This document shows positions 33,751 to 42,324 of a stretch of DNA of 64,000 nt, in pieces (position 1 is the first letter of the stretch; every line of letters begins with the position of its first letter). This stretch comes from Actinomycetota bacterium (GTDB lineage Bacteria; Actinomycetota; Actinomycetes; Mycobacteriales; HKI-0501). The notes beneath the pieces were generated by a model. That model saw only the letters and a list, made by a program, of their open reading frames with translations, made no database searches and was not told the DNA's origin. A program made the translations under genes and the position numbers. The stretch is from positions 1-64,000 of the forward strand of contig JAVEDU010000096.1 of NCBI GenBank assembly GCA_030840805.1. Reading direction: 5' to 3'.

Positions 33751-34387
33751 GGTGGTCGCCGGGGCCGTGTCCGGCCCGATCAGCTCCGTCATCCCCTCCG
33801 TACACGGGGTCGTCTCGCCGTGCTCGCCCACAAGACCGGGCCGGTCAGTGGTCGTCAGGTCGCGGAGCGGACCGGCGGCGGTGCCGGCCCCCGGCGGGTG
33901 AACGAGGTCCTCCGCGAGCTCACCGACGCCGGCATCGTGCTGCGGGGGCCCCACCCGCCCGCGTACCTGAACCGGCCGAACCGGGAGCACCTCGCCGCGC
34001 CCGCCATCGAGGCCCTCGCGGGGATGCGCGGCGAACTGATCGACCGAATGCGGAAAGGCGCTGGTGGAGTGGGATCCCCCGTCTCCCGCGGTGTGGATGT
34101 TCGGGTCCGCCGCGCGCGCGGACGGCACCGTTCGCAGCGACACCGACATCCTGGTGCTGTGGCCGGACGACGTGGACATCGCCGACGAGGTCTGGGCCCA
34201 GCAGTTCACCGACTTCGGGAGCGACGTCCTTGCCTGGAGCGGCAACCACTGCGAGCGTGTCGAGTTCAGCGAGAGCGAGTTCGCGGACATGGCCGCACAC
34301 GGCGAACGCCTCGTGGACCAGCTGCGGCGGGACTCGATCCACCTCGCTGGGGACACGCCGTACGAGCGCTCGCGGAGGGCGTCCTGA
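33743..34387 (+). pseudogene. Frameshifted wHTH-nucleotidyltransferase (MNT-like)
   Basis: Three reading segments together make one protein. Frame A (from GTG at 33743) gives GAVSGPISSVIPSVHG. From about 33812 the frame moves by a one-base loss to VLAHKTGPVSGRQVAERTGG...RRVNEVLRELTDAGIVL, a winged helix with LNRPNREHLAAPAIEAL. Near 34052 (CGGAAAGG) a one-base gain restores the first frame. It then reads WDPPSPAVWMFGSAARADGTV and RSDTDILVLWP, the GSxxR...DxD motif of minimal nucleotidyltransferases. The full-length family is about 215 residues. It may once have been the antitoxin-like partner of the HEPN gene that follows. Confidence 0.75.
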
Positions 34388-34771
34388 TGGCCATGGCACC
34401 CGAGACCGGGACCCCGGCGCACCTCGCAAGGCCGCGGAGTCCTCGAGGCGGCCAGAGCCGCGTTGCCACTGGAGCTCGACAACGCGGCCGCCTCCAGCGC
34501 GGTCACGTCTGGGATCAACGCCAAGGACGTCGTCTGCCTGGTCAAGACGCGGCACACGTCGAATGGTGACGACCACCGGCTCGCTGTGGAGGAGTCGCGC
34601 CGCAGCGGCACGCCAGGCGAGAACCTCGCGTCGACTCTCGACCGGCTGATCGCCCTGAAACCGAAGGCACAGTATCGGCCGGTTCAGGTGACAGCGGCCG
34701 AGGCACGTCCTGCCGTCGACTGGGCCGCGCGGATGCCGGCCGCCGCGGAGCAGGTCATGCCGTCGTCCTGA
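34387..34771 (+). pseudogene. Frameshifted HEPN-like partner of the nucleotidyltransferase
   Basis: The ATG at 34387 overlaps the previous TGA (TGATG), the coupling expected of an MNT-HEPN pair. The first frame reads MAMAPETGTPAHLA. Two one-base losses near 34428 and 34440 are then needed to continue into EAARAALPLELDNAAASSAVTSGINAKDVVCLV. That frame stays open to 34771 and includes KTRHTSNGDDHRLAVEESRR and LDRLIALKPKAQYRPVQV. The R-x4-6-H active site of HEPN RNases cannot be placed with confidence. GC content looks lower than in the flanking genes. Confidence 0.65.
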
Positions 34772-36268
34772 TCAGGCCGCGGTAATCCCCTGCAGCCACC
34801 GCACCAGGGTCCGCACACCCCAGCCGGTCGCGCCCCGGGCCAGCTCGCCGTCCGGCTTGTCCGACCAGGCCGGCCCGGACATGTCCAGATGCGCCCAGCG
34901 GTCGGCCGCGTCGCCGGCGAACTCCCGCAGGTACAGGGCGGCCGTGATCGCGCCCGGGTTGCCCGCCGCGTTGTTGACATCGGCCACGTCGGACCGCAGC
35001 TCACCTACGTAGTCCTCGGCGAGCGGCATCCGCCACACCCGCTCCCCCGCCTCGCCCGCCGCCGCGGCGAGGGCGTCCGCGAGCTCGTCCGACGGGCTGA
35101 ACAACGCGGCCGTCCGCTTGCCCAGCGAGACGCTCTGCGCGCCGGTCAGCGTCGCGAGGTCCACCAGCACGTCCGGCCGCAGCCGCGCCGCCGCGTACGC
35201 GAGTGCGTCGGCGAGCACCAGCCGCCCCTCGGCGTCGGTGTTCAGCACCTCGCTGGTCTTGCCGCCGTGGTGCCGGATCACGTCGCCGGGGCGGTACGCC
35301 GAGCCGCTGGGCATGTTCTCGGCGATGGGGAGCAGCGCGGTGACCCTGATCGGCAGCTCGAGCGCCGCGGCGGCCAGCACGGTCCCGAGCACGGCCGCGG
35401 CACCGCCCATGTCCTTCTTCATCAGCGCCATGCCGGGGCCGGGCTTGATCGAGATGCCGCCGGTGTCGAACGTGATGCCCTTGCCGACGAGCACGACGTG
35501 CTGCTTCGCGCCGCGCGGTGCCCATGTCAGCTCCACGAGCCGCGGCCCCCGCGCCGAGCCGCCGCCGACCGCGAGGAGGCCACCGAAGCCCTCCGCCGCG
35601 AGTTGCTCCGGGCCCCGGACGGTGGCGGCGACGCCGTGCGCCGCGGCAGCCTTCACCGCGGCGTTCGCGAGCCACTCCGGCGACTTCAGCAGGCCGGGGG
35701 TGTTCACCAGGTCCCGCGCGAGCCACGTCGCCTCGGCGATCACCCGCGCGATGGCCACCTCGGCGTCGACGGTGTCGGGGTCCTCGGTGAGCAGGTCGAT
35801 CCGGCGCAGCTTCGGCGGCTCCGCCCCGCTCGCCAGCGTGAACCGGTACGCCGCCAGCAGCAGCCCCTCGGCCAGCCCGCGGACCGCGTCGGGCGCCGGC
35901 CCGTCGGGCAGCGCGACCGTGGCCCGCGGCCGGCCCGACACGGCCCGGGTGACGGCGGCACCGGCGGACCGCATCGCGGCCTCGCCGCCGTCGCCGATCC
36001 CGACCAGATGGACGACCGACGGGGTCGAGGTGGGGCGCGGCAGCGTGTGCAGCGACCCCGCCTTGCCGGTGTGCCCGGCGTCCGCGAGGAACGCCGTCAG
36101 CACGTCCGTCAGGTCGTCCGGAACGGCAGACGCGAGCACCGGCCCCTCGTCGTCGGCACCGGGCGCGACCGGCAGGACGAGCACGTCGGCCCGCCGGTAC
36201 GGCGACACGGCCGACCGGATCTCGGGGAGCCGGCGCGCGGGCACCCCGGGCACGGAGACGAGCGGCAC
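34772..36268 (-). CDS. pepA: Leucyl aminopeptidase (M17)
   Basis: This 498-residue cytosolic metallo-aminopeptidase has VLVGKGITFDTGGISIKPG (metal ligands Lys and Asp), MKKDMGGAAAVLG, ENMPSGSAYRPGDVI, and the signature NTDAEGRLVLADAL, followed by DLATLTGAQ. It releases N-terminal residues from peptides with two divalent metals. GTG at 36268 is chosen because GGAGGT lies five bases before it, although the frame is open to 36319. It meets the decayed nucleotidyltransferase-HEPN genes head-on with no gap. Confidence 0.94.
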   Translation of the reverse strand: MPLVSVPGVPARRLPEIRSAVSPYRRADVLVLPVAPGADDEGPVLASAVPDDLTDVLTAFLADAGHTGKAGSLHTLPRPTSTPSVVHLVGIGDGGEAAMRSAGAAVTRAVSGRPRATVALPDGPAPDAVRGLAEGLLLAAYRFTLASGAEPPKLRRIDLLTEDPDTVDAEVAIARVIAEATWLARDLVNTPGLLKSPEWLANAAVKAAAAHGVAATVRGPEQLAAEGFGGLLAVGGGSARGPRLVELTWAPRGAKQHVVLVGKGITFDTGGISIKPGPGMALMKKDMGGAAAVLGTVLAAAALELPIRVTALLPIAENMPSGSAYRPGDVIRHHGGKTSEVLNTDAEGRLVLADALAYAAARLRPDVLVDLATLTGAQSVSLGKRTAALFSPSDELADALAAAAGEAGERVWRMPLAEDYVGELRSDVADVNNAAGNPGAITAALYLREFAGDAADRWAHLDMSGPAWSDKPDGELARGATGWGVRTLVRWLQGITAA

Positions 36269-36325
36269 TGGGGACCTCCGTCGATCGGGCGGGTACGGCC
36301 ACGACGCTACGCCCCGCACAGAGAA

Positions 36326-36360
36326 CGGCCCCGGTCACCAACTCGGTGGGTCCGGGGCCG
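36326..36360 (-). terminator. Hairpin terminator after the DUF3117 gene
   Basis: CGGCCCCGG at 36326-36334 pairs with CCGGGGCCG at 36352-36360, and CACC/GGTG pair inside. It lies 23 bases beyond the DUF3117 stop on the minus strand and 58 bases before the aminopeptidase start, separating the two units. Confidence 0.7.
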
Positions 36361-36382
36361 CGTGGAACTCAGGCGACAGCTC

Positions 36383-36550
36383 TCAGCCCACGACGTTCTT
36401 CAGAGCATCACCGAGGTCGCTCGCCTCTTCGGCCGACATCTCGACCACCAGGCGTCCACCGCCCTCGAGCGGGACGCGCATGACAATGCCGCGACCCTCC
36501 TTGGTGACCTCGAGCGGACCGTCACCCGTCCGCGGCTTCATAGCCGCCAT
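36383..36550 (-). CDS. DUF3117 small protein (55 aa)
   Basis: This 55-residue protein begins MAAMKPRTGDGPLEVTKEGR and ends with EEASDLGDALKNVVG. It is an almost invariant actinobacterial family (DUF3117, Rv1211 in M. tuberculosis as I recall). The gene lies between tag/folP2 and glg genes there as well. The function is unsettled. A GAGGGGAG ribosome site lies six bases before the ATG at 36550. It is followed by a hairpin terminator. Confidence 0.93.
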   Translation of the reverse strand: MAAMKPRTGDGPLEVTKEGRGIVMRVPLEGGGRLVVEMSAEEASDLGDALKNVVG

Positions 36551-36732
36551 GTTGTGCTCCCCTCGACCAGTGACCGCTGGATTGCCCGGTCACGCCGTCC
36601 GACCGCGGGGCACCGAACGGTGGCCGCAGTGTCATCTCGGTCATTCTCCCGCATGATCGGGTCCCGGCCCAAACCGGGGGACGGTACGGCACGCCGCGCG
36701 GCCCCCGGGCCCAGGGCTGGCATGCTCGCGAC

Positions 36733-37602
36733 ATGCACGCGCGTTCGGCCCTGTTCGACCTGTACGGCGACCATCTCCGCACCCGCGGAGGCGTCGCGCC
36801 GGTCGCCACACTGGTGCGGTTGCTGGCCCCGGTGGGCATCGCGGCGCCCGCCGTCCGCACCGCGATCTCGCGGATGGTGCGGCAGGGCTGGCTGCGGCCG
36901 GAGCGGGACCGGCGCGGCTCGGCGTACGCGCTGACGCCGCGGGCCGCCCGCCGGGTGGACGACGCCGCCGCCCGGATCTACCGCACCGGCGACACCTCCT
37001 GGGACGGGCGCTGGCACCTGCTCGTCGTCACCCCGCCGGAGGGGCGGACGGCCCGGACCCGGCTGGCGAACGACCTGGGGTTCCTCGGGTACGGCGCGCT
37101 CGCCGGCGGCACCTGGGTCTCCCCGCGCGCCGCCGCGGAGGTCGACACGCTGCTCGCCGACGCGGGCGTCCGGGCGGAGCGGTTCCACGCCACGCATCTC
37201 GACGGCCTCGGCGGCGACACCGGGCTGGTCCGGCGCGCCTGGGACCTCGACGCGCTCGCCGCCGCGTACACCGAGTTCGTCACCGCGCTGCGGCCGGTCG
37301 TGGAGCCGGTGGCGGCCGACGGGGACGACGAGCGGGCGTTCGCGGCGCGGTTCCAGCTGGTCCACGCGTGGCGCGCGTTCCTGTTCCGCGACCCGGGGCT
37401 GCCCGCGGCGCTGCTGCCGGACGACTGGCCCGGCACCGCGGCGGCCATCTTCTTCGACCACCACGCCGCCCGGCTGCGCGCCGCCGCCGGGCGTCAGGTG
37501 GACCGGTGCCTGCCCGTAGGGTCGGGGCGAACCGACCGATCCGGAGGAACACCGTGTCCGACACCCTCACCGTCGAGCGCGCCGGCGGCGTCGCCACCCT
37601 GA
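36733..37602 (+). CDS. PaaX family transcriptional regulator
   Basis: This 289-residue protein has an N-terminal winged helix (SALFDLYGDHLRTRGGVAPVATLVRLLAPVGIAAPAVRTAISRMVRQGWL) and the PaaX C-domain (WRAFLFRDPGLPAALLPDDWPGTAA). PaaX proteins repress phenylacetate or related CoA-thioester pathways in response to acyl-CoA ligands. The gene overlaps the following enoyl-CoA hydratase gene by 49 bases in another frame, so the two are co-transcribed. A CATGCT box lies six bases before the ATG. Confidence 0.92.
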   Translation: MHARSALFDLYGDHLRTRGGVAPVATLVRLLAPVGIAAPAVRTAISRMVRQGWLRPERDRRGSAYALTPRAARRVDDAAARIYRTGDTSWDGRWHLLVVTPPEGRTARTRLANDLGFLGYGALAGGTWVSPRAAAEVDTLLADAGVRAERFHATHLDGLGGDTGLVRRAWDLDALAAAYTEFVTALRPVVEPVAADGDDERAFAARFQLVHAWRAFLFRDPGLPAALLPDDWPGTAAAIFFDHHAARLRAAAGRQVDRCLPVGSGRTDRSGGTPCPTPSPSSAPAASPP

Positions 37603-38345
37603 CCATGCGGCGCCCCGAGTCGATGAACTCACTGTCCGTCGAGCTCAAGGAGGCCCTGCTCGCCGGGCTGGCCGACGTGCGGGACGACGACACGGTCCGC
37701 GCGGTGGTGCTCGCGGGCGAGGGCCGGGCGTTCTGCGTCGGCCAGGACCTGCGCGAGCATGTCGGGATGCTGGCGTCGGGCGACGCCGCGCCGCTGAGCA
37801 CGGTCCGCGCGCATTACAACCCGATCACGCTCGGCATCGCCGAGATGCCGAAGCCGGTCGTCGCCGCGGTGCGGGGCATGGCCGCCGGGGCCGGCGGGGC
37901 GCTGGCGTTCGCGTCCGACTTCCGGGTCGGCGGCCCGTCGACCGGATTCCTGATGGCGTTCGCGAACGTGGGCCTCGCCGCCGACTCCGGCGCCTCCTGG
38001 ACACTCCAGCGGCTGGTCGGGTTCGCGAAGGCCACCGAGCTGCTGCTGCTCGCCCGGCCGATCGACGCCACCGAGGCGGACCGGCTCGGGCTGCTGACCC
38101 GGCTCGTCGAGTCCGACGACGACGTGCTCCCGGCCGCGCAGGAGCTGGCCGCCCGGCTCGCCGCGGGTCCCACCGTGGCCTACCGGGAGATCAAGGCCTC
38201 GCTGGCGTACGCGGCCTCGGCCTCGCTGGCCGACGCCCTGGAGCGGGAGGCCGAGGCGCAGACCGTCACCGGCGCTACCGAGGACCACCGGAACGCGACC
38301 GAGGCCTTCGTCGCGAAGCGTCAGCGCACGTTCGCGGGCCGCTGA
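37554..38345 (+). CDS. Enoyl-CoA hydratase/isomerase family protein (PaaG-like)
   Basis: This 263-residue crotonase-fold protein has ERAGGVATLTMRRPESMNSL, GRAFCVGQDLREH, and the oxyanion-hole region VRGMAAGAGGALAFASDFRV. The later catalytic position reads FANVGLAADSGASWTLQRLVG, where Asp rather than Glu is found, as in PaaG-type isomerases. It may act on a ring-oxidised phenylacetyl-CoA or another acyl-CoA. The GTG start at 37554 has a GGAGGA site. Co-transcription with paaX supports a regulated CoA-thioester pathway. No other paa gene is present. Confidence 0.88.
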   Translation: MSDTLTVERAGGVATLTMRRPESMNSLSVELKEALLAGLADVRDDDTVRAVVLAGEGRAFCVGQDLREHVGMLASGDAAPLSTVRAHYNPITLGIAEMPKPVVAAVRGMAAGAGGALAFASDFRVGGPSTGFLMAFANVGLAADSGASWTLQRLVGFAKATELLLLARPIDATEADRLGLLTRLVESDDDVLPAAQELAARLAAGPTVAYREIKASLAYAASASLADALEREAEAQTVTGATEDHRNATEAFVAKRQRTFAGR

Positions 38346-38911
38346 ACCAGGTCCACGTGGCAGCCGGCGAGGTGGTCGTCGACCATCCCACTCGCCTGCA
38401 TGAGCGCGTACGCGGTGGTCGGCCCGACGAACGCGAAGCCGCGCCCCTTCAGGCCCCTCGCCATCGCGACCGACTCGGGCGTGCTGGCCGGGACGTCGGC
38501 GGGCGTGGCAGGCCGGGGCCGCGGGGCGGGGGCGTACGACCACAGCAGGTCGGACAGCCCCCCGTCGAGGTCGAGGGCGACCCGGGCGTTGCGGATCGCG
38601 GCGTCGATCTTGGCGCGGTTCCGGACGATCCCGGCGTCGGCGAGCAGCCGCTGGACGTCCGCGGGCCCGAACTCGGCCACCGCGGCGGCGCGGAACCCGG
38701 CGAACGCGCGCCGGAACGCCTCCCGCTTGCGCAGGATCGTGATCCAGGACAGCCCGGACTGGAACGCCTCGAGGGTCAGCCGCTCGTACATCGCGTCGTC
38801 GTCCCGGATCGGGCGGCCCCACTCGGTGTCGTGGTAGGCGAGGTACTCGGGCGCGCTGCCGGCCCAGGCGCACCGGGCGAGTCCGTCCACGCCGGTGAGC
38901 AGGCCGGTCAC
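38321..38911 (-). CDS. tag: DNA-3-methyladenine glycosylase I
   Basis: This 196-residue Tag protein has RCAWAGSAPEYLAYHDTEWGRPI (zinc-binding Cys and His), LTLEAFQSGLSWITILRKREAFRRAF, and a C-terminal KGRGFAFVGPTTAYALMQASGMVDDH with the second zinc region near GCHVD. It excises 3-methyladenine from alkylated DNA. GTG at 38911 overlaps the SRPBCC stop by four bases. The end overlaps the convergent hydratase gene by 25 bases. The same gene stands next to DUF3117 in mycobacteria. Confidence 0.94.
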   Translation of the reverse strand: MTGLLTGVDGLARCAWAGSAPEYLAYHDTEWGRPIRDDDAMYERLTLEAFQSGLSWITILRKREAFRRAFAGFRAAAVAEFGPADVQRLLADAGIVRNRAKIDAAIRNARVALDLDGGLSDLLWSYAPAPRPRPATPADVPASTPESVAMARGLKGRGFAFVGPTTAYALMQASGMVDDHLAGCHVDLVQRPANVR

Positions 38912-39384
38912 CGGTGCTCCACGAGCCGCGCGAACGCGGCGAGCGACCGGCGGGCGCCGAACGTGAACAGCGGCCGGGCCACCGCCCAGGCGAGCCGCCC
39001 CGTCCGCCCACCGGGCAGGTGGAGCCACTCCCGGAGCCCGAAGCGGGTGCCGCCGTCCGGTGTGGACGCGAACCGGAACTCCCCGGGGCCGCGCACCCAC
39101 CGTCCGGTGTGGAGGACCTCGACCGAGTCCGGTGGCGCGAACCGGGTGATCTCCAGCACGTCCAGGAACCCGACCGGGCCGATCCCGGTGAACGCCTCGA
39201 TCACGCTGTCCTCGCTCCGGCCGTCGCCGTGGACGACCCGGAGCCGGGTGAGCGGGATCCACCGGCCCTGGCCCACCCAGTCGGTCGCGGCGTCGAACAC
39301 CGCGGCCGGGGCCGCGGCGATGTCCCGGTCCGCCGCGAGCACGCCCTCGCCGCGGCGGGTCAGGTCAACGGGGGTGCCGCTCAT
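38908..39384 (-). CDS. SRPBCC (START-like) family protein
   Basis: This 158-residue polyketide-cyclase/dehydrase-like helix-grip protein has a family start LAADRDIAAAPAAVFDAATDW, and FRFASTPDGGTRFGLREWLHLP in the last strands before a long C-terminal helix. It would bind a hydrophobic ligand; none can be named. ATG at 39384 overlaps the DivIVA-domain gene by 20 bases and the stop overlaps tag, so three genes are coupled. Confidence 0.85.
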   Translation of the reverse strand: MSGTPVDLTRRGEGVLAADRDIAAAPAAVFDAATDWVGQGRWIPLTRLRVVHGDGRSEDSVIEAFTGIGPVGFLDVLEITRFAPPDSVEVLHTGRWVRGPGEFRFASTPDGGTRFGLREWLHLPGGRTGRLAWAVARPLFTFGARRSLAAFARLVEHR

Positions 39385-39916
39385 TGCCGAGGAGGTCGCC
39401 CAGCACCGCGGTGTCGTCGCCGGCGGGTGCGGGCCGGGTGTCCGGCTCCGGGCCGGCCTCGGCGTCGTCCTCGCCGAGATCGCCGGCGGGGTCGTCGCCG
39501 GCCGCCCCGACGTGGTTCGGGTACACCCCGGCGGCGGCCCGGAACACCTCGGTGCGGTCGAGGTCCGGGTCGGAGCGGACCGCGTGGGCGCCGGTCGGGT
39601 GCTCGTTGTCCGCGCGGAGCAGCCAGAGCTCCTGCCGCAGGGCGAGGAGCTCCGCGTCGCGCGCGCCGAGCTCGTGCCCGGCGCGCTCCAGGACACCGTC
39701 CACCTGGTCCATCCGGTAGCCGCGCGGCACCACGTCGAACCGGATGGCGTCCAGGTCGCTCGGCGCCGCCGGGCGGTCCTGGGGCAGGTCGTGGGGTGCG
39801 GCATCGGGGGCCGCCGGTTCCAGCCCGGACGCCCTGCCGAGCGTGAAGGCGACCGCGCCGAACACGATGAGCCCGAGGACCAGGGCGACCGCCAGGGTCA
39901 GCAGGAGATCTCGCAC
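39365..39916 (-). CDS. DivIVA-domain membrane protein
   Basis: This 183-residue protein has an N-terminal membrane helix (LLLTLAVALVLGLIVFGAVAFTLG), a linker, and a DivIVA-like segment near residue 60 (RFDVVPRGYRMDQVDGVLERAGHEL). A short coiled coil (ARDAELLALRQELWLLRADNE) and an acidic tail follow. Similar proteins lie beside tag and folP2 in mycobacteria. It may sense membrane curvature or interact with Wag31, but that is inference. The GTG start at 39916 is six bases after a CACGAT box. Confidence 0.85.
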   Translation of the reverse strand: MRDLLLTLAVALVLGLIVFGAVAFTLGRASGLEPAAPDAAPHDLPQDRPAAPSDLDAIRFDVVPRGYRMDQVDGVLERAGHELGARDAELLALRQELWLLRADNEHPTGAHAVRSDPDLDRTEVFRAAAGVYPNHVGAAGDDPAGDLGEDDAEAGPEPDTRPAPAGDDTAVLGDLLGNERHPR

Positions 39917-39969
39917 GCGGGCATCGTGTCACGCTGGGCGGGGCCAGGACGAGCGGAGGCGGGGCACAG

Positions 39970-40878
39970 ATGAGACCGGCGAACGGGGACGCACGCACCG
40001 GGGCATCCGGGAACGGGGTGCTACGGCTGGGTTCCCGCACGTTCGGGCCCACCGAGCTGGTCGTCATGGCGATCGTGAACCGCACCCCGGACTCCTTCTT
40101 CGACCGGGGCGCGACGTACACCGACGACGCCGCGATGGCGGCCGTGGACCGGGCGGTGGCCGAGGGCGCGGACATCGTGGACATCGGGGGCGTGAAGGCC
40201 GGGCCCGGCCCCGAGGTCGACGCGGACGAGGAGCTGCGCCGGACCGTCGGGTTCATCGAGGCGGTCCGGGCCCGGCACCCCGGCATCGTGATCAGCGCGG
40301 ACACCTGGCGCGCCGAGGTCGGGGCCGCCGCGGTGGCCGCGGGCGCCGACCTGCTCAACGACACCTGGGGCGGGCCCGACCCGGCCCTCGCCGAGGTCGC
40401 GGCCGGTACCGGCGCGGGGCTGGTGTGCGCCCACGCCGGCGGGCTGGCGCCGCGGTCCCGGCCGCACCGCGTGCAGTATGCCGACGTCGTCGCGGACGTC
40501 CTCGCCACCACGACCGGGCTCGCCGCCCGGGCGGTCGACCTCGGCGTACGTCCGGACGGGATCCTGATCGACCCGGCGCACGACTTCGGGAAGAACACCC
40601 GGCACTCGCTGGAGATCACCCGCCGGCTGGGCGAGCTGGCGGCCACCGGCTGGCCCGTGCTGGTCGCGCTGTCCCACAAGGACTTCATCGGGGAGACCCT
40701 GGACCTCCCCGTCGACCAGCGGCTGGAGGGGACCCTGGCCGCGACGGCCCTGAGCGCGTGGCACGGCGCGCGGGTGTTCCGGGCCCACGACGTGGCCGCG
40801 ACCCGGCGCGTGCTCGACCTGGTGTCGGCCGTGCGCGGGGATGCTCCCCCGGCGGTGTCCCGCCGCGGGCTGGCCTGA
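39970..40878 (+). CDS. folP2: Dihydropteroate synthase-like protein (FolP2 type)
   Basis: This 302-residue TIM-barrel protein of the DHPS family has VMAIVNRTPDSFFDRGATYTD, ADIVDIGGVKAGPG, ISADTWRAEVG, LLNDTWGG, and LIDPAHDFGKNTRHSLEITRRL. It shows the mycobacterial FolP2 features (NRTPDSFFD in place of NVTPDSFSDGG), and FolP2 lacks clear DHPS activity in mycobacteria. It is divergent from the DivIVA-domain gene. In mycobacteria gpgS lies between these two genes; here it is absent. Confidence 0.88.
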   Translation: MRPANGDARTGASGNGVLRLGSRTFGPTELVVMAIVNRTPDSFFDRGATYTDDAAMAAVDRAVAEGADIVDIGGVKAGPGPEVDADEELRRTVGFIEAVRARHPGIVISADTWRAEVGAAAVAAGADLLNDTWGGPDPALAEVAAGTGAGLVCAHAGGLAPRSRPHRVQYADVVADVLATTTGLAARAVDLGVRPDGILIDPAHDFGKNTRHSLEITRRLGELAATGWPVLVALSHKDFIGETLDLPVDQRLEGTLAATALSAWHGARVFRAHDVAATRRVLDLVSAVRGDAPPAVSRRGLA

Positions 40879-40895
40879 TCCCACGGGGGGACGGG

Positions 40896-40922
40896 TTCAG
40901 GTTCCGGCCCGCGGATACCGAT
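40896..40922 (+). promoter_or_regulatory. Flagellar/WhiG-type (sigma-28-like) promoter candidate for chemoreceptor
   Basis: TTCA at 40896-40899, 17 bases, then ACCGAT at 40917-40922 followed by GA. This has the same layout and spacing as the motif before pilB at 22424-22452. It would start transcription about 70 bases before the ATG at 41000. Confidence 0.45.
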
Positions 40923-40999
40923 GATCTCTGTGACGCCCCCCCGTCGCGAGCCATCGGTCTGCGCCCGGGATCTGACCTGCCCGAGAGGAACCACCCCAG

Positions 41000-42322
41000 A
41001 TGCCGCCCGTGCTCGCCCGTCTCATCCCTGCGGTGCAGCTGTCGGAGGTGGCCTTCCGGTCCCGGCACCGGGCGTTGCGGGCGATCCTCTGGCTGCACAT
41101 CCCCCTGGTCGCCGGGGTCGCGGTGCTGGGTGGCCACGGCGGCGGCGGCCACGCCGGCGGGATGCACGGCCAGCACGGCGAGGGCGCGACCTTCCTCTGG
41201 GTCGTCATCGCCGCGGCGGCCGGCTGCGCCGTGCTGTCCATGACCGCGCGGGGCCGCCGCACCCGGGCGGTGGCCGTCTCGGTCGGGCTGCTCCTGTCCG
41301 CCGTGGCGCTCGTGCACGGCGGCGGCGGGCTGACCGACCTGCACTTCCACTTCTTCGTCGTCCTCGCCCTGATCAGCCTGTACCAGGACTGGGCACCGTT
41401 CGGCGTCGCCGTGCTCCTCGTCGCCGCGCACCACCTCGGCATGGGCCTCCTCGCCCCTACCCAGGTGTTCTCCGACCCCCGCGTCCAGCAGAACCCGCTG
41501 CCGTGGGCACTCCTGCACGCCACGTTCGTCATCGCGATGTGCGGTGCGCAGATGGCGTACTGGCGGTTCTCCGCGGTCGCGCAGGAGGAGTCGGAGCGGA
41601 TCCGCGAGCGGATCTCCGCGGAGACGGAGGGCAGCCTCCGCGCCGCCGCGACCGAGGCGGCGGACGCCGCGCGCCGCGAGCAGATCGCCGCCGAGGAGGG
41701 CGCCGCGCAGCTCGTCCGCAGCACCGAGCTCGCCGCCCGGCTCGAAGAGGTCGTCGAGGCGGTCGCCGCGCAGGGCGTACGGCTCGCCACGGACGCCGGC
41801 GAGGCGATGCAGACGCTGGAGGACCGGCTCGGCGAGACGACCCGCATCGTGGCCGCCGCGACCGGCGAGGCCGGTACCGCGCTGAGCGAGGCGACGAGCG
41901 CCTCGGCCCGGATCGACATCCTGCTCGCCGCGGTCGCGGACATCGCCGCCGTCACCGGGGTGATCCAGGCCGTGGCACAACAGACGAACCTCCTGGCCCT
42001 CAACGCCACCATCGAAGCCGCCCGGGCCGGGGAGTACGGCCGGGGGTTCGGCGTCGTCGCCGTCGAGGTGAAGGAGCTCGCCGCCCAGACGGCCGCGGCC
42101 ACCGGGCGGATCGAGACCACCGTGGCCGACGTCACCGCCGGAGCGGCCGCCGTCGCGGCCGCGATGACGGCGGTGTCCCGGCGGCTGTCCACCGTGGCCA
42201 CCATGCAGGACGAGGCGACCGAGACGATCGGACGGCAGACCGAGCTGGCCGCCCGGACCCGGAACTCGGTGATCGACGCCGCCGGCGAGGCCGGCTCCTC
42301 GGTGGCCGCGCTGCGGACCTGA
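41000..42322 (+). CDS. Methyl-accepting chemotaxis protein with membrane sensor
   Basis: This 440-residue protein has an N-terminal membrane unit of about six helices. The first external loop is His/Gly-rich ([19 protein letters not shown]), and a helix carries [20 protein letters not shown] coiled-coil signalling domain without HAMP or PAS follows, with the hairpin tip [21 protein letters not shown] and [15 protein letters not shown]. The tip shows it would dock CheA/CheW. The His-rich loop suggests metal, pH or redox sensing. No che or fli genes are in the window. An AGAGGA site precedes the ATG. Confidence 0.92.
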   Translation: MPPVLARLIPAVQLSEVAFRSRHRALRAILWLHIPLVAGVAVLGGHGGGGHAGGMHGQHGEGATFLWVVIAAAAGCAVLSMTARGRRTRAVAVSVGLLLSAVALVHGGGGLTDLHFHFFVVLALISLYQDWAPFGVAVLLVAAHHLGMGLLAPTQVFSDPRVQQNPLPWALLHATFVIAMCGAQMAYWRFSAVAQEESERIRERISAETEGSLRAAATEAADAARREQIAAEEGAAQLVRSTELAARLEEVVEAVAAQGVRLATDAGEAMQTLEDRLGETTRIVAAATGEAGTALSEATSASARIDILLAAVADIAAVTGVIQAVAQQTNLLALNATIEAARAGEYGRGFGVVAVEVKELAAQTAAATGRIETTVADVTAGAAAVAAAMTAVSRRLSTVATMQDEATETIGRQTELAARTRNSVIDAAGEAGSSVAALRT

Positions 42323-42324
42323 GG

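Noticed and set aside
36733-38345. A phenylacetate degradation cluster
   Set aside because: Only PaaX-type and PaaG-like genes are present; no paaABCDE, paaK or paaZ gene is nearby, so the pathway cannot be claimed.
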